A DNA stretch of 64,000 nt from Bacteroidota bacterium (GTDB lineage: Bacteria > Bacteroidota > Bacteroidia > Cytophagales > Cyclobacteriaceae): NCBI GenBank assembly GCA_018267215.1, contig JAFDYX010000025.1:46518-110517 (forward strand), written 5' to 3'. Shown piece after piece: positions 25,969 to 36,332 of the stretch (positions are counted from its first letter, which is position 1; each line of letters begins with the position of its first letter). The notes under the pieces are model-generated. The model worked only from the letters and a program-made list of their open reading frames with translations, made no database searches and had not been told where the DNA came from. The position numbers and the translations under genes are program-made.

Positions 25969-27423
25969 ATGAAAATAATATTTTTGATTGGATTGATGGC
26001 TGCCAGCAACCTACTATGCGCACAGTCGTATCAAGACAGTTTAAAGAAAGATGATGACGACATAGTTACCTCCATCGCACCCTATCCGCAAGACGTGCGA
26101 AGCGCCATCTTAAATGTAGCCCAGTATTCGGGCAAGTTGATAAAAATCGAACGCATCCAATCGCGTACCAGCCAATCTTTTCAGGATATGCTATCGCCCT
26201 ACCCACGCGAAGAACAGGAAAAATTTTATGAACTGGCTCGCTATCCGGAGTTAGTTCATCAGTTGGTTGACGGCCCACCGAAAACTTCCGAACAAGTGAA
26301 GCCATTGCTGTCATCGTATCCACAAGAAGTTTCTACCGCTGTCAATGCCATATTTCCTATGAAGCTGGCCGACCTGACGGCTATGGACAAAACATATCAG
26401 GCCTCTCAAAAATCGTTGGATAATATTCTTGGCGATTTACCACAAAACGTGCAAGCAGATTTCCGGAAAGTAATTGCCATGCCCGAAGTGATGAACTTGC
26501 TTACCGAACATATTGATTTGACTGTGAGCTTGGGCGAAGCTTATAAAAATGATCCGGCTGGCACTACGCGCAAATTAGATTCGCTCAGCACCTCTATTAA
26601 TGCCCAAAATCAAAAAGACTTAGACGATTACAAAAAACAGGTGGCCAACGACCCGCAGATGCAGGAAGAAATGAAAAAATCGGCAGAAGATTTTGCCGAC
26701 ACACAAGCAGCAGACGGCCAAACATCAGCCAGCCAAAATAATTCAGGCACAGCCACAGCTAATCAAAGCGGACAGCCGGCCGTTGTTAACAATTATTACT
26801 ATGGCAATAATTATAATCCTAACCCGTATGCTTATTGGTATGGTTACCCGTATTGGTATAATTACCCCGCCTGGTATCCATACCCACTGTATTATCATAC
26901 CGGATTTTATATTGGCGCAGGTGGAGCTGTAGTGGTTGTGGGGCTGCCCTCGCGTGCGTATTCAGGTTGGTTTTTTAACTATGGGTATCAGCGGTATCCT
27001 CATTATTATAACTTTTGTAATACGTACTACAGCAACCGTCAGGTTTTTGTTAACCGGGTTAATGTGTACAATGGATTTACTTCACGTGTCAACAATCATT
27101 TTTCAACCATAAATGTAAACCGGGATGTAAACATCAACCGTAATTTTAATTCGAACAGAAACGTAACAGTAAACCGTAATACTAACATTGAGCGGAATAC
27201 CAATATCAATCGCAATACAAACGTATCGGGGAATAGGGAAGTGAATGCCAACAGAAATTCTAATGCGTTTAGAAACTCTATTCACCAAAACGGATCATTT
27301 AACCAGCGTGCCTATTCCAACTTTAATGCCTCTCAATTTCATCAGCAAAATTGGGGCGGAGGTTTCAGACAGGGAGGAGGAGGTGGGTTTCATGGTGGAG
27401 GTGGTGGACGAGGGCGCAGGTAG
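25969..27423 (+). CDS. Exported repeat protein: four YP repeats, Tyr-rich centre, Asn/Arg repeats, Gly-rich tail
   Basis: The 484-residue protein has a signal peptide (ending LLCAQ). Four repeats of 39-40 residues follow, each with (A/S/D)-x-(Y/L)P and a following helix; the Pro-containing dipeptides fall at residues 39, 78, 117 and 157. Next come a Gln/Asn/Ser linker, a Tyr/Trp/Pro-rich stretch (about 270-360) and a short hydrophobic segment (AGGAVVVVGL). An Asn-Arg repeat (NRNTNI-type, about 380-435) and a Gly/Arg tail end the protein. The overall character recalls DUF3300-type envelope proteins. It is first in a likely operon with the next two genes (45 and 4 bp gaps). Confidence 0.8.
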   Translation: MKIIFLIGLMAASNLLCAQSYQDSLKKDDDDIVTSIAPYPQDVRSAILNVAQYSGKLIKIERIQSRTSQSFQDMLSPYPREEQEKFYELARYPELVHQLVDGPPKTSEQVKPLLSSYPQEVSTAVNAIFPMKLADLTAMDKTYQASQKSLDNILGDLPQNVQADFRKVIAMPEVMNLLTEHIDLTVSLGEAYKNDPAGTTRKLDSLSTSINAQNQKDLDDYKKQVANDPQMQEEMKKSAEDFADTQAADGQTSASQNNSGTATANQSGQPAVVNNYYYGNNYNPNPYAYWYGYPYWYNYPAWYPYPLYYHTGFYIGAGGAVVVVGLPSRAYSGWFFNYGYQRYPHYYNFCNTYYSNRQVFVNRVNVYNGFTSRVNNHFSTINVNRDVNINRNFNSNRNVTVNRNTNIERNTNINRNTNVSGNREVNANRNSNAFRNSIHQNGSFNQRAYSNFNASQFHQQNWGGGFRQGGGGGFHGGGGGRGRR

Positions 27424-27468
27424 TATCTTCAAAAAAAAAACAGGAACTTTGGATTTTTGAATTGAACA

Positions 27469-28125
27469 ATGAGAAAGACATTTGGAAGCATAAGCATTAT
27501 AGTTGCGATGGTTGCCAGCTGGAGTTGCCAACCGAAACCCAATGCAGGCGATTTAGTAAAAAACCTTGTTGTAACCACCAATTATGACAACACGGTTGAC
27601 TTTACACAGTACTCTTCTTATTACTTGCCGCTCGATACACTAAGCTATTTCAACAGCTCAGACAATAACCCGGCCGATACACTAGCCGTTGACCCCTCCG
27701 GCACCGGCTATGTGGGTAATATTACCAGCCGGGTTAATAACAATATGTCGGCAGCAGGATATACCCGGGTAGGCAAGAAAGCATCACCCGACCTGAAGGT
27801 GTATGTCTTTATTGTAGAAAACTATAACGTATATCAAACCTACAACTACTATCCTTATGGGTATGGTTATGGCTATGGATTTGGTTACGGCTATGGTTAT
27901 GGGGGGTATGGCTATGGTTCGTATTACCCCTCGTACTCGGTTTCAGATCAGGCCGATCTGTATATTGAAGTTTTTGATCTGAAAAATAAAGTAAACGGTA
28001 AACCTAAACTGATATGGGCTTGCGATATAGCCGATTTGGTTTCTTCGCCAGACCAGACAGCCACCACTATTGTTTTAAAATCAATAGATCAGGCTTTCAA
28101 ACAATCATCGTACATCAAGAAATAA
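27469..28125 (+). CDS. DUF4136-like probable lipoprotein with Gly-Tyr tract
   Basis: The 218-residue protein has a hydrophobic leader ending in a Cys (VASWSC) that would be lipidated; the lipobox is unusual because of the Trp. The body matches the DUF4136 pattern: DFTQYSSYYLP near the start, INSR-like VNNNMSAAGYTR, SPDLKVYVFI, and LIWACDIADL near the end. A Gly-Tyr tract (about residues 128-150) is inserted before the SVSDQADLYIEVFD strand. DUF4136 function is unknown. It lies 4 bp upstream of the barrel protein gene. Confidence 0.8.
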   Translation: MRKTFGSISIIVAMVASWSCQPKPNAGDLVKNLVVTTNYDNTVDFTQYSSYYLPLDTLSYFNSSDNNPADTLAVDPSGTGYVGNITSRVNNNMSAAGYTRVGKKASPDLKVYVFIVENYNVYQTYNYYPYGYGYGYGFGYGYGYGGYGYGSYYPSYSVSDQADLYIEVFDLKNKVNGKPKLIWACDIADLVSSPDQTATTIVLKSIDQAFKQSSYIKK

Positions 28126-28129
28126 ATCA

Positions 28130-28816
28130 ATGAAAAAATATTTTTTCATCCTCACATTCGTGGCTGTGGCAGTTAGTGTACAAGCTCAGTATTATTACGA
28201 CCGTTCCAAAAACCCAGACCGAACCATTCGGAAAACCACCAACTCCAATGAAGGGAGAGACTTTGATCATTATTTTTTTCTTTCATGGGATGCCAACAAG
28301 CCCTTATCCAATGCCAACTTTATCAGCTCGGCCAGTTCCTTTGGTATGAAGTTGGGTTTTCGCAAGAGACTAAATGACGTGGACAGGCTGTGGGCCGGTG
28401 CCGATTTTAGTTATAGTATTTACAAGCAGTACATACCGTACCAAACCTATACGTCAGGCAACCAATCAACGAGCACAGACCTCTATAACTATACATACAG
28501 CTATAGCGTAACCGCTAACATTGATTACTTATTTTTTAGTCAGGATAAAATTGTGATTCCTTATGCCGGCTTGGCAGTAGGTGTGGCTGCCAACAAATTT
28601 TCCCAATACTATAATATTTATGGCACCACAAATACGGGGTGGGGCGTTCAGTTAAGACCTGAAGCCGGTCTTTTGGTTGGGTTTACAAAAAACTCACCTT
28701 GGCGGTTGAAGGCAGGCGTTCATTACGACTATGCCTCGAGCAAGAGTACCACATTTGGCTACAATAATTTTTTAAATATGGGCTTTCAGGTGGGCATCGT
28801 GAAAATGGCCTGGTAG
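28130..28816 (+). CDS. Outer-membrane beta-barrel-like protein
   Basis: The 228-residue protein has a signal peptide (ending VQAQ). Alternating amphipathic strands follow, such as [42 protein letters not shown] and [13 protein letters not shown]. The C-terminal strand is [14 protein letters not shown]. This fits a small 8-10-strand barrel. It begins 4 bp after the DUF4136-like lipoprotein gene, so the two are very likely co-translated. Confidence 0.8.
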   Translation: MKKYFFILTFVAVAVSVQAQYYYDRSKNPDRTIRKTTNSNEGRDFDHYFFLSWDANKPLSNANFISSASSFGMKLGFRKRLNDVDRLWAGADFSYSIYKQYIPYQTYTSGNQSTSTDLYNYTYSYSVTANIDYLFFSQDKIVIPYAGLAVGVAANKFSQYYNIYGTTNTGWGVQLRPEAGLLVGFTKNSPWRLKAGVHYDYASSKSTTFGYNNFLNMGFQVGIVKMAW

Positions 28817-28823
28817 TTGCCTA

Positions 28824-28853
28824 TTGTTCTCTGGTATTAACCTTTTATTTTTG
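28824..28853 (+). promoter_or_regulatory. Promoter of guaA (TTG ... TATTTTTG)
   Basis: TTG at 28824 and TATTTTTG at 28846-28853 (exact TAnnTTTG) are 22 bp apart, with the ATG only 3 bp after the -7 element. This implies a nearly leaderless start or a start slightly downstream. Confidence 0.55.
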
Positions 28854-28856
28854 CGC

Positions 28857-30383
28857 ATGCCAGAGCAAATCCTTATCCTCGATTTTGGTTCTCAATTCAC
28901 CCAACTGATCGCCCGCAGGGTGCGCGAGTTGAATGTGTACTGCGAAATCCATCCGTTTAACCACATCCCAGCCATCGGCCCCAACACCAAAGGCATCATT
29001 TTGTCGGGTAGCCCTTGCTCGGTGCGCGAAACGGATGCGCCCGATGTGGACTTGAAGCAATTTGGCTCTGTCCCTGTATTAGGTGTTTGCTATGGCGCCC
29101 AACTGATAGCCCATAAAAATGGAGGGCAAGTAGCACCTTCTCAATCTCGCGAATATGGCCGTGCCATCTTAACCACCGTAGATCACCACAACGAACTGTT
29201 CAAAGAAATTTCGCCCGACTCGCAGGTGTGGATGTCGCATGCTGATACGATTATGTCAGTTCCTGAAAATTTTCAGATTACGGCCAGCACACCGTCAGTA
29301 AAAATTGCAGCATATAGAGTAAAGGACAAAAAAATATATGGTATCCAGTTTCACCCGGAAGTAACGCACACACTGGAAGGAAAAAACTTGTTGCGCAATT
29401 TTGTGGTGTCTATTTGCGGTTGCCGGCAAGACTGGACTTCCGACCAGTTTGTAGAAACAACAATAGCCGATCTGAAAAAAAAGCTGGGTCACGATAAAGT
29501 AGTGATGGCGCTTTCGGGTGGGGTAGATTCTACGGTAGCAGCCATGTTGGTGCACCGGGCCATTGGCAAAAACCTCTTCTGCATTTTTGTTGACAACGGC
29601 CTGTTGCGCAAGAATGAATTTGAGCAAGTGCTGGCCTCCTACGAAGGGATGGGGTTGAATATTAAAGGAGTAGATGCACGACAAAAATTTTATCGGGTAC
29701 TAAATGGATTGAAAGACCCGGAGGCCAAACGAAAAGCCATTGGCAAAACATTTATTGAGGTGTTCGATGAAGAAGCTCACCAGATAGCCGATGTAAAATG
29801 GCTGGGGCAGGGAACTATTTATCCGGATGTCATCGAATCAGTATCAGTGAAAGGACCCTCAGCTACGATCAAATCGCACCACAACGTAGGTGGCCTTCCC
29901 GAGAAAATGAAACTGAAAGTAGTAGAGCCGCTCAATACATTGTTTAAGGATGAAGTACGCTTAGTTGGAAAAACACTGCATATTGATCCAAACATTTTAG
30001 GAAGGCATCCTTTTCCGGGTCCCGGATTGGGCATTCGTATTTTGGGAGAGATCACACCGGATAAAATTAAAATTTTACAGGAAGCCGATGCTATTTATAT
30101 TAATGCGCTGCGCAAACATCAGTTGTATGAAAAAGTATGGCAAGCAGGAGCTATTCTGCTGCCTGTTTATTCGGTTGGCGTTATGGGCGATGAGCGTACA
30201 TACGAGCAAGTCGTGGCCTTGCGTGCGGTAGTCAGTGTGGATGGCATGACTGCCGATTGGAGCCACCTGCCGCACGAATTTCTCAGCGAAGTTTCGTCAG
30301 ATATTATTAACCGGGTAAAGGGCATCAACCGCGTAGTGTACGACATCAGTTCGAAACCACCAGCCACGATTGAATGGGAATGA
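28857..30383 (+). CDS. guaA: GMP synthase (glutamine-hydrolysing)
   Basis: The 508-residue enzyme converts XMP to GMP using glutamine. The class I glutamine amidotransferase domain starts at [19 protein letters not shown], with nucleophile Cys78 in GVCYGAQ and the His/Glu pair in [11 protein letters not shown]. The ATP pyrophosphatase domain has the PP-loop [12 protein letters not shown]. The C-terminal dimerisation domain ends [16 protein letters not shown], the conserved family terminus. The ATG at 28857 gives the typical length; an upstream in-frame ATG would add 11 unlike residues. The stop overlaps the next gene's start (ATGA). Confidence 0.97.
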   Translation: MPEQILILDFGSQFTQLIARRVRELNVYCEIHPFNHIPAIGPNTKGIILSGSPCSVRETDAPDVDLKQFGSVPVLGVCYGAQLIAHKNGGQVAPSQSREYGRAILTTVDHHNELFKEISPDSQVWMSHADTIMSVPENFQITASTPSVKIAAYRVKDKKIYGIQFHPEVTHTLEGKNLLRNFVVSICGCRQDWTSDQFVETTIADLKKKLGHDKVVMALSGGVDSTVAAMLVHRAIGKNLFCIFVDNGLLRKNEFEQVLASYEGMGLNIKGVDARQKFYRVLNGLKDPEAKRKAIGKTFIEVFDEEAHQIADVKWLGQGTIYPDVIESVSVKGPSATIKSHHNVGGLPEKMKLKVVEPLNTLFKDEVRLVGKTLHIDPNILGRHPFPGPGLGIRILGEITPDKIKILQEADAIYINALRKHQLYEKVWQAGAILLPVYSVGVMGDERTYEQVVALRAVVSVDGMTADWSHLPHEFLSEVSSDIINRVKGINRVVYDISSKPPATIEWE

Positions 30384-32182
30384 AAAAATTGGTCAACGGT
30401 CAACGGTCAACAGTCAACGGTCAACAGTCAACGGTCAACAGACAGTGGACGGTGGACAGTGGACTATGGACAGCTACCAAATTTGTAATCAGCATTCTAT
30501 TCATCTGCTCTTCATTTTACGCAACGAGCCAAGACTATAAAAAACAATACAAACACGCCAAAGATCTTTTTGAAGAAGGAAAGTTCAGCGATGCGTTAGA
30601 TGCCTTTCGGCCTTTGATGATGTACGACCGCAACAATCCGTACCCTGAGTATGCCGGCTTTTATACAGCTCTGTCAGCTCAGCGCTTGGGGTTCATCACA
30701 CTAGCCAAGGAAACATTATTACAAACAAAAAAGATTTACCCTGCATGGGATCAACTCGATGAAGTAAACTATTGGCTCGTCAAAATTTACTTAGACCAGC
30801 GTGAATACTTCCGTGCTTTAACCCTTGCCCGCGATATAAAAAATCAGACGATCACGAAAGAACTGGAAATGCTGAAACGATCGGCCTTTTCAAAAATTGA
30901 CGATGTGGAGACGCTGAAAATGCTTCACGAAGAAAACCCGGCAGACTTTGAAGTATTGCGAGCGCTGGCAGTAACACTAGGAAAAAATTTCACACCAGAA
31001 AACGACCAGTTGCTGGATTCGCTTACCAAAATGTTTGGGTGGAATAAAAAAGATTTTGCAGTGGAAGATCATGCTCCGGTATTTAAAGAGAAGTATAAAG
31101 TAGCGCTCTTGTTGCCATTTCGTGTCAACTCCCTCGACCCGACACCATCTATTAAACGGAGCCAGTTTGTAATAGACCTATATCAGGGAATGAAACTGGC
31201 AGCCGATTCGCTGCTTTTCGAAGGTACCCAGATTGATTTATTGGCATACGATACAGACCACGATCTGGAGATCATAAAAAAACTGGTGAAAGAACCAGAG
31301 TTGAAAACAACCGACTTGATTGTCGGGCCGCTATTTCAAGAAGACACTAAGTGGGTGAATAATTTGGCTGTGGCCAATCAGATCAATATGGTTGCCAACC
31401 CGGTGTCATCTAACATTGATTTGCTAAATCAAAACCCGTATTCTTTTTTATTCCAGCCAAGTCATGCTACTTTGGGGAGAGCATCTGCTGAAATTACTGC
31501 GAAAAGAGCTTCAAAAAAAAGCTGCTTTGTTTTTTATGGCGACAGCCCCAAGGACTCTATTCTGGCTTGGTCATTCATCCGGCAGGCCAATAAGCTGGGG
31601 CTGAAAATCAGATATGTGGAAGAAGTGCATGCCGAAAACTCGGCCGATATATTAGCCACATTGGCAACGCCAACAGATTATGACGAATGGAAAAACCCTA
31701 AGCAGTTTAAGTTGAAACTCGATAGCTTGGGCAGTATTTTTGTAGCCTCAGATGACCCGCTGATTTACACCAAAGTAATCAACAGCGTAGAAACACGGGG
31801 CGATTCAATACTGGTGATAGGGCAGGAGAGTTGGCTGGAAGACGGTACAGTAAATTTTACCAAATTAGAGAAGATCAAATCAATTTTTGCAGCGCCCAAC
31901 TATTCGTCAGTTACTTCTTCCCCTTACCTTCAGTTTCGAAAAAAATACTTACATAAACATGGGCTTTTGCCGAGCGCTTATGCCGAAAAAGGTTTTGAGT
32001 TTACCATGATGATGGGGCATGCTTTTAAAAAATACGGTGCTCACTTTCAGGAAGGGTTGACTAAAGAAAAATTGAATGGGGTATTGTCAGGCGGGTATCA
32101 GATGCAAGACACGCGCGATAACGGGGTGGTGCCCTTTGTGATTTTTAGAAAAGGTCTGTTAGTGCCAGTCAGTCAGCCGTAA
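30380..32182 (+). CDS. Periplasmic-binding-protein-like exported protein with N-terminal TPR region and repeat-derived leader
   Basis: The roughly 600-residue protein has its signal-type hydrophobic segment at about residues 33-50 ([18 protein letters not shown]). It is preceded by about 28 residues encoded by a heptanucleotide repeat (VNGQ, STVN, TVDS motifs). TPR-like helices follow (about 55-190), then a type 1 periplasmic-binding fold: [49 protein letters not shown] and CFVFYGDSP. This arrangement resembles LpoA-like and branched-chain amino acid-binding proteins. The start (ATGA overlap with guaA) places the repeat in the signal-peptide n-region. An alternative GTG start inside the repeat cannot be excluded. 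Confidence 0.82.
   Translation: MKKLVNGQRSTVNGQQSTVNRQWTVDSGLWTATKFVISILFICSSFYATSQDYKKQYKHAKDLFEEGKFSDALDAFRPLMMYDRNNPYPEYAGFYTALSAQRLGFITLAKETLLQTKKIYPAWDQLDEVNYWLVKIYLDQREYFRALTLARDIKNQTITKELEMLKRSAFSKIDDVETLKMLHEENPADFEVLRALAVTLGKNFTPENDQLLDSLTKMFGWNKKDFAVEDHAPVFKEKYKVALLLPFRVNSLDPTPSIKRSQFVIDLYQGMKLAADSLLFEGTQIDLLAYDTDHDLEIIKKLVKEPELKTTDLIVGPLFQEDTKWVNNLAVANQINMVANPVSSNIDLLNQNPYSFLFQPSHATLGRASAEITAKRASKKSCFVFYGDSPKDSILAWSFIRQANKLGLKIRYVEEVHAENSADILATLATPTDYDEWKNPKQFKLKLDSLGSIFVASDDPLIYTKVINSVETRGDSILVIGQESWLEDGTVNFTKLEKIKSIFAAPNYSSVTSSPYLQFRKKYLHKHGLLPSAYAEKGFEFTMMMGHAFKKYGAHFQEGLTKEKLNGVLSGGYQMQDTRDNGVVPFVIFRKGLLVPVSQP
30392..30473. repeat. Heptanucleotide tandem repeat (GTCAACR, then GGACAGT type) inside a coding sequence
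   Basis: Seven near-identical 7-mers of the GTCAACG/GTCAACA type run from 30392. They grade into GGACAGT/GGACGGT heptamers ending at 30473. Because 21 nt is three heptamers, the translation has a 7-residue period (VNGQxST). The same repeat type is found in icmF at 39605-39661. Confidence 0.9.
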
Positions 32183-32283
32183 CACATTATTTTGTTTCAT
32201 TTTCAGCAAAATACTTACACTCTTCACTTCACAAGACGGATTTTGATTAAATTTCGGTTTATTAGCATAACTTTTTAAAGAAA

Positions 32284-33378
32284 ATGAAGTTTCTTTTTGG
32301 TCTGTTTAGGTATGGATCGGTCATGCAAACAATCCGATTAGTTATAGTGGGGATGGCCTTTGTGCTTCCCGCTATAACATTGGCACAAGCTCAGAAAGAA
32401 AAACCAGCCGTTACATTTGAAGAACTGTACGATGAGCCGTTTTCCATCAATAAGTTATTTGTAGGATTTCAGCCACTGTATGGCGAACTGTTTGCCACCA
32501 ACGTCAATGCCGGGTTTGGCATTGAAGCCATGTATTACCACAAAGATAAATTTGATGTTAAAGCAAGCTTCCGTAAGACTTACAGCAGCGAATTTTTTGA
32601 CTTTAACCGCAATGCTTCGCTATTAAAACAAAATACCGGTTTGCCGGCTACATTTATTTCCGACAAGCCGGCCACCTTCAGCTACTACGAAATAGGAGGT
32701 ACCTATCACATTAAAGACTTCGATCAGGAATCGAAAACGAAGATGGTGTTGTATAGAAAAAGCTATAAAGGCGACCGATGGGCAGCTACTGTTCCATTGC
32801 ATGCCGAGGTGCCTTGTAAAGTAAGAAAAATTTATGGCGCACGATTAGGTGGGATTTTTTGGAACAGCACCGCAGACCTGACAAGAGCACTAGCCAAACA
32901 AGGACTAACCAACGCCAACCTTAAAACCACATCGGGCACTCCGCTGCCGGCTACTTACCCGGATCAGGGGCTGAACAAACAACTTTATGTTTATGGTAAC
33001 ATGTCATCGGCTGCAGTGTATGTGGGCGGCTCTATGTCGTGGATCAGAAATGTGGCGGTGAGTTTCGATAAATATGATGACGGAGTGGATGACGGAATGA
33101 TGACCGTATTTTTTGATGTGATGGTAGCACCGGCCACTCACCTCGATCCGGTTACTTATATGGGCAACCAATATTCCACCAAGGCTATCAACACCAATAT
33201 GCTGGGCATGCGTGCGGGCATTGAAGGAAAATTCAATCGCACGTTGGGCTGGTCGTATGGAGGTGAGTTGGGCTACCGCCCGAGTATTAAAGGACAAGGA
33301 TTCTATGCCATGTTTAAAATTGCTTTCCCATTATACAGCACCAACCTCGATTATAAAGTAGAATCGTTCGGAAAGTAA
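32284..33378 (+). CDS. Probable outer-membrane beta-barrel protein
   Basis: The 364-residue protein has a hydrophobic leader ending ITLAQAQ. Many alternating strands follow (FGIEAMYYHKDKFDVKASF, MLGMRAGIEGKFN, YGGELGYRPS) and a C-terminal aromatic strand region (FYAMFKIAFPLYS). An internal Met at codon 14 (32323) gives a more standard signal peptide. The ATG at 32284 is kept because of its A-rich leader. No specific family is recognised. It lies 12 bp upstream of hutI, so co-transcription is possible, but no functional tie is evident. Confidence 0.75.
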   Translation: MKFLFGLFRYGSVMQTIRLVIVGMAFVLPAITLAQAQKEKPAVTFEELYDEPFSINKLFVGFQPLYGELFATNVNAGFGIEAMYYHKDKFDVKASFRKTYSSEFFDFNRNASLLKQNTGLPATFISDKPATFSYYEIGGTYHIKDFDQESKTKMVLYRKSYKGDRWAATVPLHAEVPCKVRKIYGARLGGIFWNSTADLTRALAKQGLTNANLKTTSGTPLPATYPDQGLNKQLYVYGNMSSAAVYVGGSMSWIRNVAVSFDKYDDGVDDGMMTVFFDVMVAPATHLDPVTYMGNQYSTKAINTNMLGMRAGIEGKFNRTLGWSYGGELGYRPSIKGQGFYAMFKIAFPLYSTNLDYKVESFGK

Positions 33379-33390
33379 ACCCCTCTTTCT

Positions 33391-34629
33391 ATGGCTAATG
33401 ATATTTTAATTATACATATCAAAGGCCTGGTTCAAGTAAGAGAAAATCAGGTTTCTTATGTGGCTGGTTCGGCCATGGCCAATTTACCGGTTTTGTCGGA
33501 TGCATACCTGTACATTTCAGATGGCCGTATTACCGACTATGGTAAGATGGATCAGCTTCCGCCCCTTTCGGCAGATGAAGTAATAGACGCAACCGGCCGT
33601 TTTGTTTTTCCGAGTTTTGTGGATTCACACACGCACTTAGTCTTTGCCGCTACACGCGAAGAAGAATTTGTCATGAAAATAAAAGGAGCATCGTATGCGG
33701 AGATAGCAGCGAAAGGCGGAGGCATTTTAAACTCAGCAAAAAAACTTCAGCAAGCATCAGAAGATGAACTGTTGGAGAAAACGATGGAGCGAGCCCATGA
33801 AATAATCAGGCTAGGCACTGGTGCGGTGGAAATAAAAAGCGGTTATGGGCTGACTGTAAAAGACGAACTGAAAATGCTGCGCGTAGCCCGGAAGATAGGA
33901 GCGCAAACGCCACTTACCGTAAAAACTACTTTTCTCGGTGCGCACGCGGTGCCATCCGGAATAAAAAAAGCTGATTACCTGAAACAAGTAATAGATGAAA
34001 TGATCCCCGCGGTGGCAGCAGAAAAACTGGCCGATTACATTGACGTATTTTGTGAAGAAGGTTTTTTTTCAATGGACGAAACTGAACAGGTGGTAGAGAC
34101 AGGAAAAAAATTCGGAATGAAACCGCGCATCCATGCCAATCAACTGCATCGCTCGGGCGGAGTACAAGTTGGGGTAAAGACAAATGCCTTGAGTGTAGAT
34201 CACTTGGAAAATATCGGTAACGAAGAAATTCAATTACTGAAAGGCACACACACCATGCCCACGGCCTTGCCGGCAGCAGCATTTTTTCTCAACCTGCTGT
34301 TTCCGCCAGCCAGAAAAATGATAGAGGAAGGTTTGCCGCTGGCTATTGCCAGCGATTACAACCCGGGCAGTTCGCCCACCGGCAATATGCAACTCATGCT
34401 TTCGCTGGCGTGTATTAAAATGAAAATGACACCCGAAGAGGCTATCAATGCCGTCACCATCAACACAGCCTGTGCATTGGAGTTGTCTGAATCTCTGGGG
34501 AGTATTACCCGTGGCAAAACAGCCAATATTTTCATTACCCAGCCCATCCCCTCCGTTGCCTATATCCCTTACCATATAGGTAACCAGGTGATCGAACATG
34601 TTATCCTGAAAGGCCGGATAGTAGATTAA
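33391..34629 (+). CDS. hutI: Imidazolonepropionase
   Basis: The 412-residue amidohydrolase hydrolyses 4-imidazolone-5-propanoate to N-formimino-glutamate in histidine breakdown. Metal-binding residues are in DSHTHLVFA. Family-typical segments are KIKGASYAEIAAKGGGI, GAVEIKSGYGL, TTFLGAHAVP, RIHANQLHRSGG and IASDYNPGSSPTGNMQ. Length is normal. The other hut genes (hutH, hutU, hutG or ftcD) are not in the window, so the pathway is scattered in this genome. Confidence 0.95.
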   Translation: MANDILIIHIKGLVQVRENQVSYVAGSAMANLPVLSDAYLYISDGRITDYGKMDQLPPLSADEVIDATGRFVFPSFVDSHTHLVFAATREEEFVMKIKGASYAEIAAKGGGILNSAKKLQQASEDELLEKTMERAHEIIRLGTGAVEIKSGYGLTVKDELKMLRVARKIGAQTPLTVKTTFLGAHAVPSGIKKADYLKQVIDEMIPAVAAEKLADYIDVFCEEGFFSMDETEQVVETGKKFGMKPRIHANQLHRSGGVQVGVKTNALSVDHLENIGNEEIQLLKGTHTMPTALPAAAFFLNLLFPPARKMIEEGLPLAIASDYNPGSSPTGNMQLMLSLACIKMKMTPEEAINAVTINTACALELSESLGSITRGKTANIFITQPIPSVAYIPYHIGNQVIEHVILKGRIVD

Positions 34630-34679
34630 TGTTATTGCTTTTAGCGAAACATTAATTACATTTTCGGATAGTTTGCTTG

Positions 34680-36332
34680 ATGAAACCGCTGTTTATAGCT
34701 TTGATAGCTTGCTTTGTGTCGGTGGGTGCTATGGCGCAACCGGGCAAGAAAGACAGTCTACTCTCGCTAATCCGTACTAAAAACAAACTGGATACAGGCA
34801 GGTTGTTAGCCATGACGGAACTTTCCTATTCGTTATGGAATATTAACCCCGATAGTTCGTATCTCTTGGCCTCTGAGGCAAACAAATTAGCTAAAGAAAT
34901 CAACAACAATAAAATCAGGGGGAGGGCATTGCGCCTGATCGGAATATACTTTCGGACAGCAGGGAAAATTGCACAAGCGCTGGTGTTTTGTGACTCAGCG
35001 ATAGACTTTGCACAAAAAGCAAAAGACAAGATATCTATAGCTAAGATAAAAACTACTTTAGGACTGATCTATCAGGAACAAGGAAACTACGCCAAAGCAC
35101 TCGATCTTGATTTCGATGCTTTGCGTTTTTTTGAGCAAACCCACGCTGCCAGATCTCAAGGAATTTCATGTCTTAATATTGGCCAGGTATATGTTCAGCA
35201 AAAACTACTTGAAAAATCAATTATTTATTTTGAGAAGGCTATACAACTTTTTCAGTCAGTCCATGATCTTCCTCTGCTGGGCCTGACTACGGAATCGTTA
35301 GCTTATGTTTACGGGCTCAAAAAAGATTACCCTAAAGCCATTGAACTTCATAGAGAGGCAAAAAATATTTTAGAAAAAACAAGAGATAAACATGCACTAT
35401 CATATACACATAATAGTTTAGCAGAAATATATCTTCAACTGAAGCAGTACGATAAAGCAAATGCTTATTTGGCAGAGGGATTGACGATTGCTACCCGGGA
35501 GGGTTTTGATGACCGCATTGCAGATTTTAAAAAAACGTATGCACAATATTATAATCAAACCGGGCAATTCGCTCGTGCACTCAGCGAGGCGGAAGAATCG
35601 CAACGGTTGTCGCAAAAAGTACAGAACGTAGAGCTGATGCGCAACGCAACAGAACAAAAATTCGAGGCATTAAAAAATGCAAAACGGTACGCAGAAGCTT
35701 TGGAAACATATAGTTTATTTTCTGCGCTTAAAGACAGCATGCAAAACCAACAGAACAAGCGGCTGGCTCTGGCCAAAGAATTTTCTTTTCAGGAAGAGAA
35801 ACTGAAGACTCAAAATGCTTCATTAGCTAAAGAGGCGCAGCTCAAAGATGAAACACTGAGGAGGACTCAGATTTTTTTACTTATCCTGGCTATATTTTCC
35901 GTTGCCATGACTGTACTCAGTCTCAGGTATTATCGCTCATTGCAGCGTAATAAAAAAATGGCGAAGCGAATTCAGGAACAAAGTGAAGAAATCCAGGCAC
36001 AGTCCGAAGAGTTGGTACAGGCCAATGAAGAAATACTAAGGATCAATGAAAATCTGGAAGCGCAGGTGCAATTTCAGACCAATCAGATTTTAAGTTATGC
36101 ATTTCAAAATGCCCACAACGTGCGGGGGCCGCTGGCCAGGATTTTGGGGTTGATTAATTTAGTTGAACGTGGACTGATACAACAAGATGAAATGTTGCAA
36201 ACTTTGAAAATGATTAACATTTCTGCAAACGAGCTGGATGAAATCATCAAGAAAATCAACCGCTCATTGGAAGAACGAGTAAGCGAAGAGCAACATAACT
36301 ATACTGATAATGCTCGCAGAACAAACAATTAA
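34680..36332 (+). CDS. Exported-N-terminus TPR sensor with HisKA-like domain but no ATPase domain
   Basis: The 550-residue protein has a signal peptide (SVGAMAQ) and about eight TPR units (residues 40-350). A membrane helix (about 398-417) is followed by a coiled coil rich in QSEE/LVQANEE. A DHp-like helix pair, ILSYAFQNAHNVRGPLARILGLINLVE, has the phosphorylatable His479. The protein ends about 60 residues later, where the HATPase_c domain of this class normally starts. No N- or G-box exists downstream. The ATG at 34680 is preferred over the TTG just before it. Its end overlaps apt by 23 bp. Confidence 0.85.
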   Translation: MKPLFIALIACFVSVGAMAQPGKKDSLLSLIRTKNKLDTGRLLAMTELSYSLWNINPDSSYLLASEANKLAKEINNNKIRGRALRLIGIYFRTAGKIAQALVFCDSAIDFAQKAKDKISIAKIKTTLGLIYQEQGNYAKALDLDFDALRFFEQTHAARSQGISCLNIGQVYVQQKLLEKSIIYFEKAIQLFQSVHDLPLLGLTTESLAYVYGLKKDYPKAIELHREAKNILEKTRDKHALSYTHNSLAEIYLQLKQYDKANAYLAEGLTIATREGFDDRIADFKKTYAQYYNQTGQFARALSEAEESQRLSQKVQNVELMRNATEQKFEALKNAKRYAEALETYSLFSALKDSMQNQQNKRLALAKEFSFQEEKLKTQNASLAKEAQLKDETLRRTQIFLLILAIFSVAMTVLSLRYYRSLQRNKKMAKRIQEQSEEIQAQSEELVQANEEILRINENLEAQVQFQTNQILSYAFQNAHNVRGPLARILGLINLVERGLIQQDEMLQTLKMINISANELDEIIKKINRSLEERVSEEQHNYTDNARRTNN

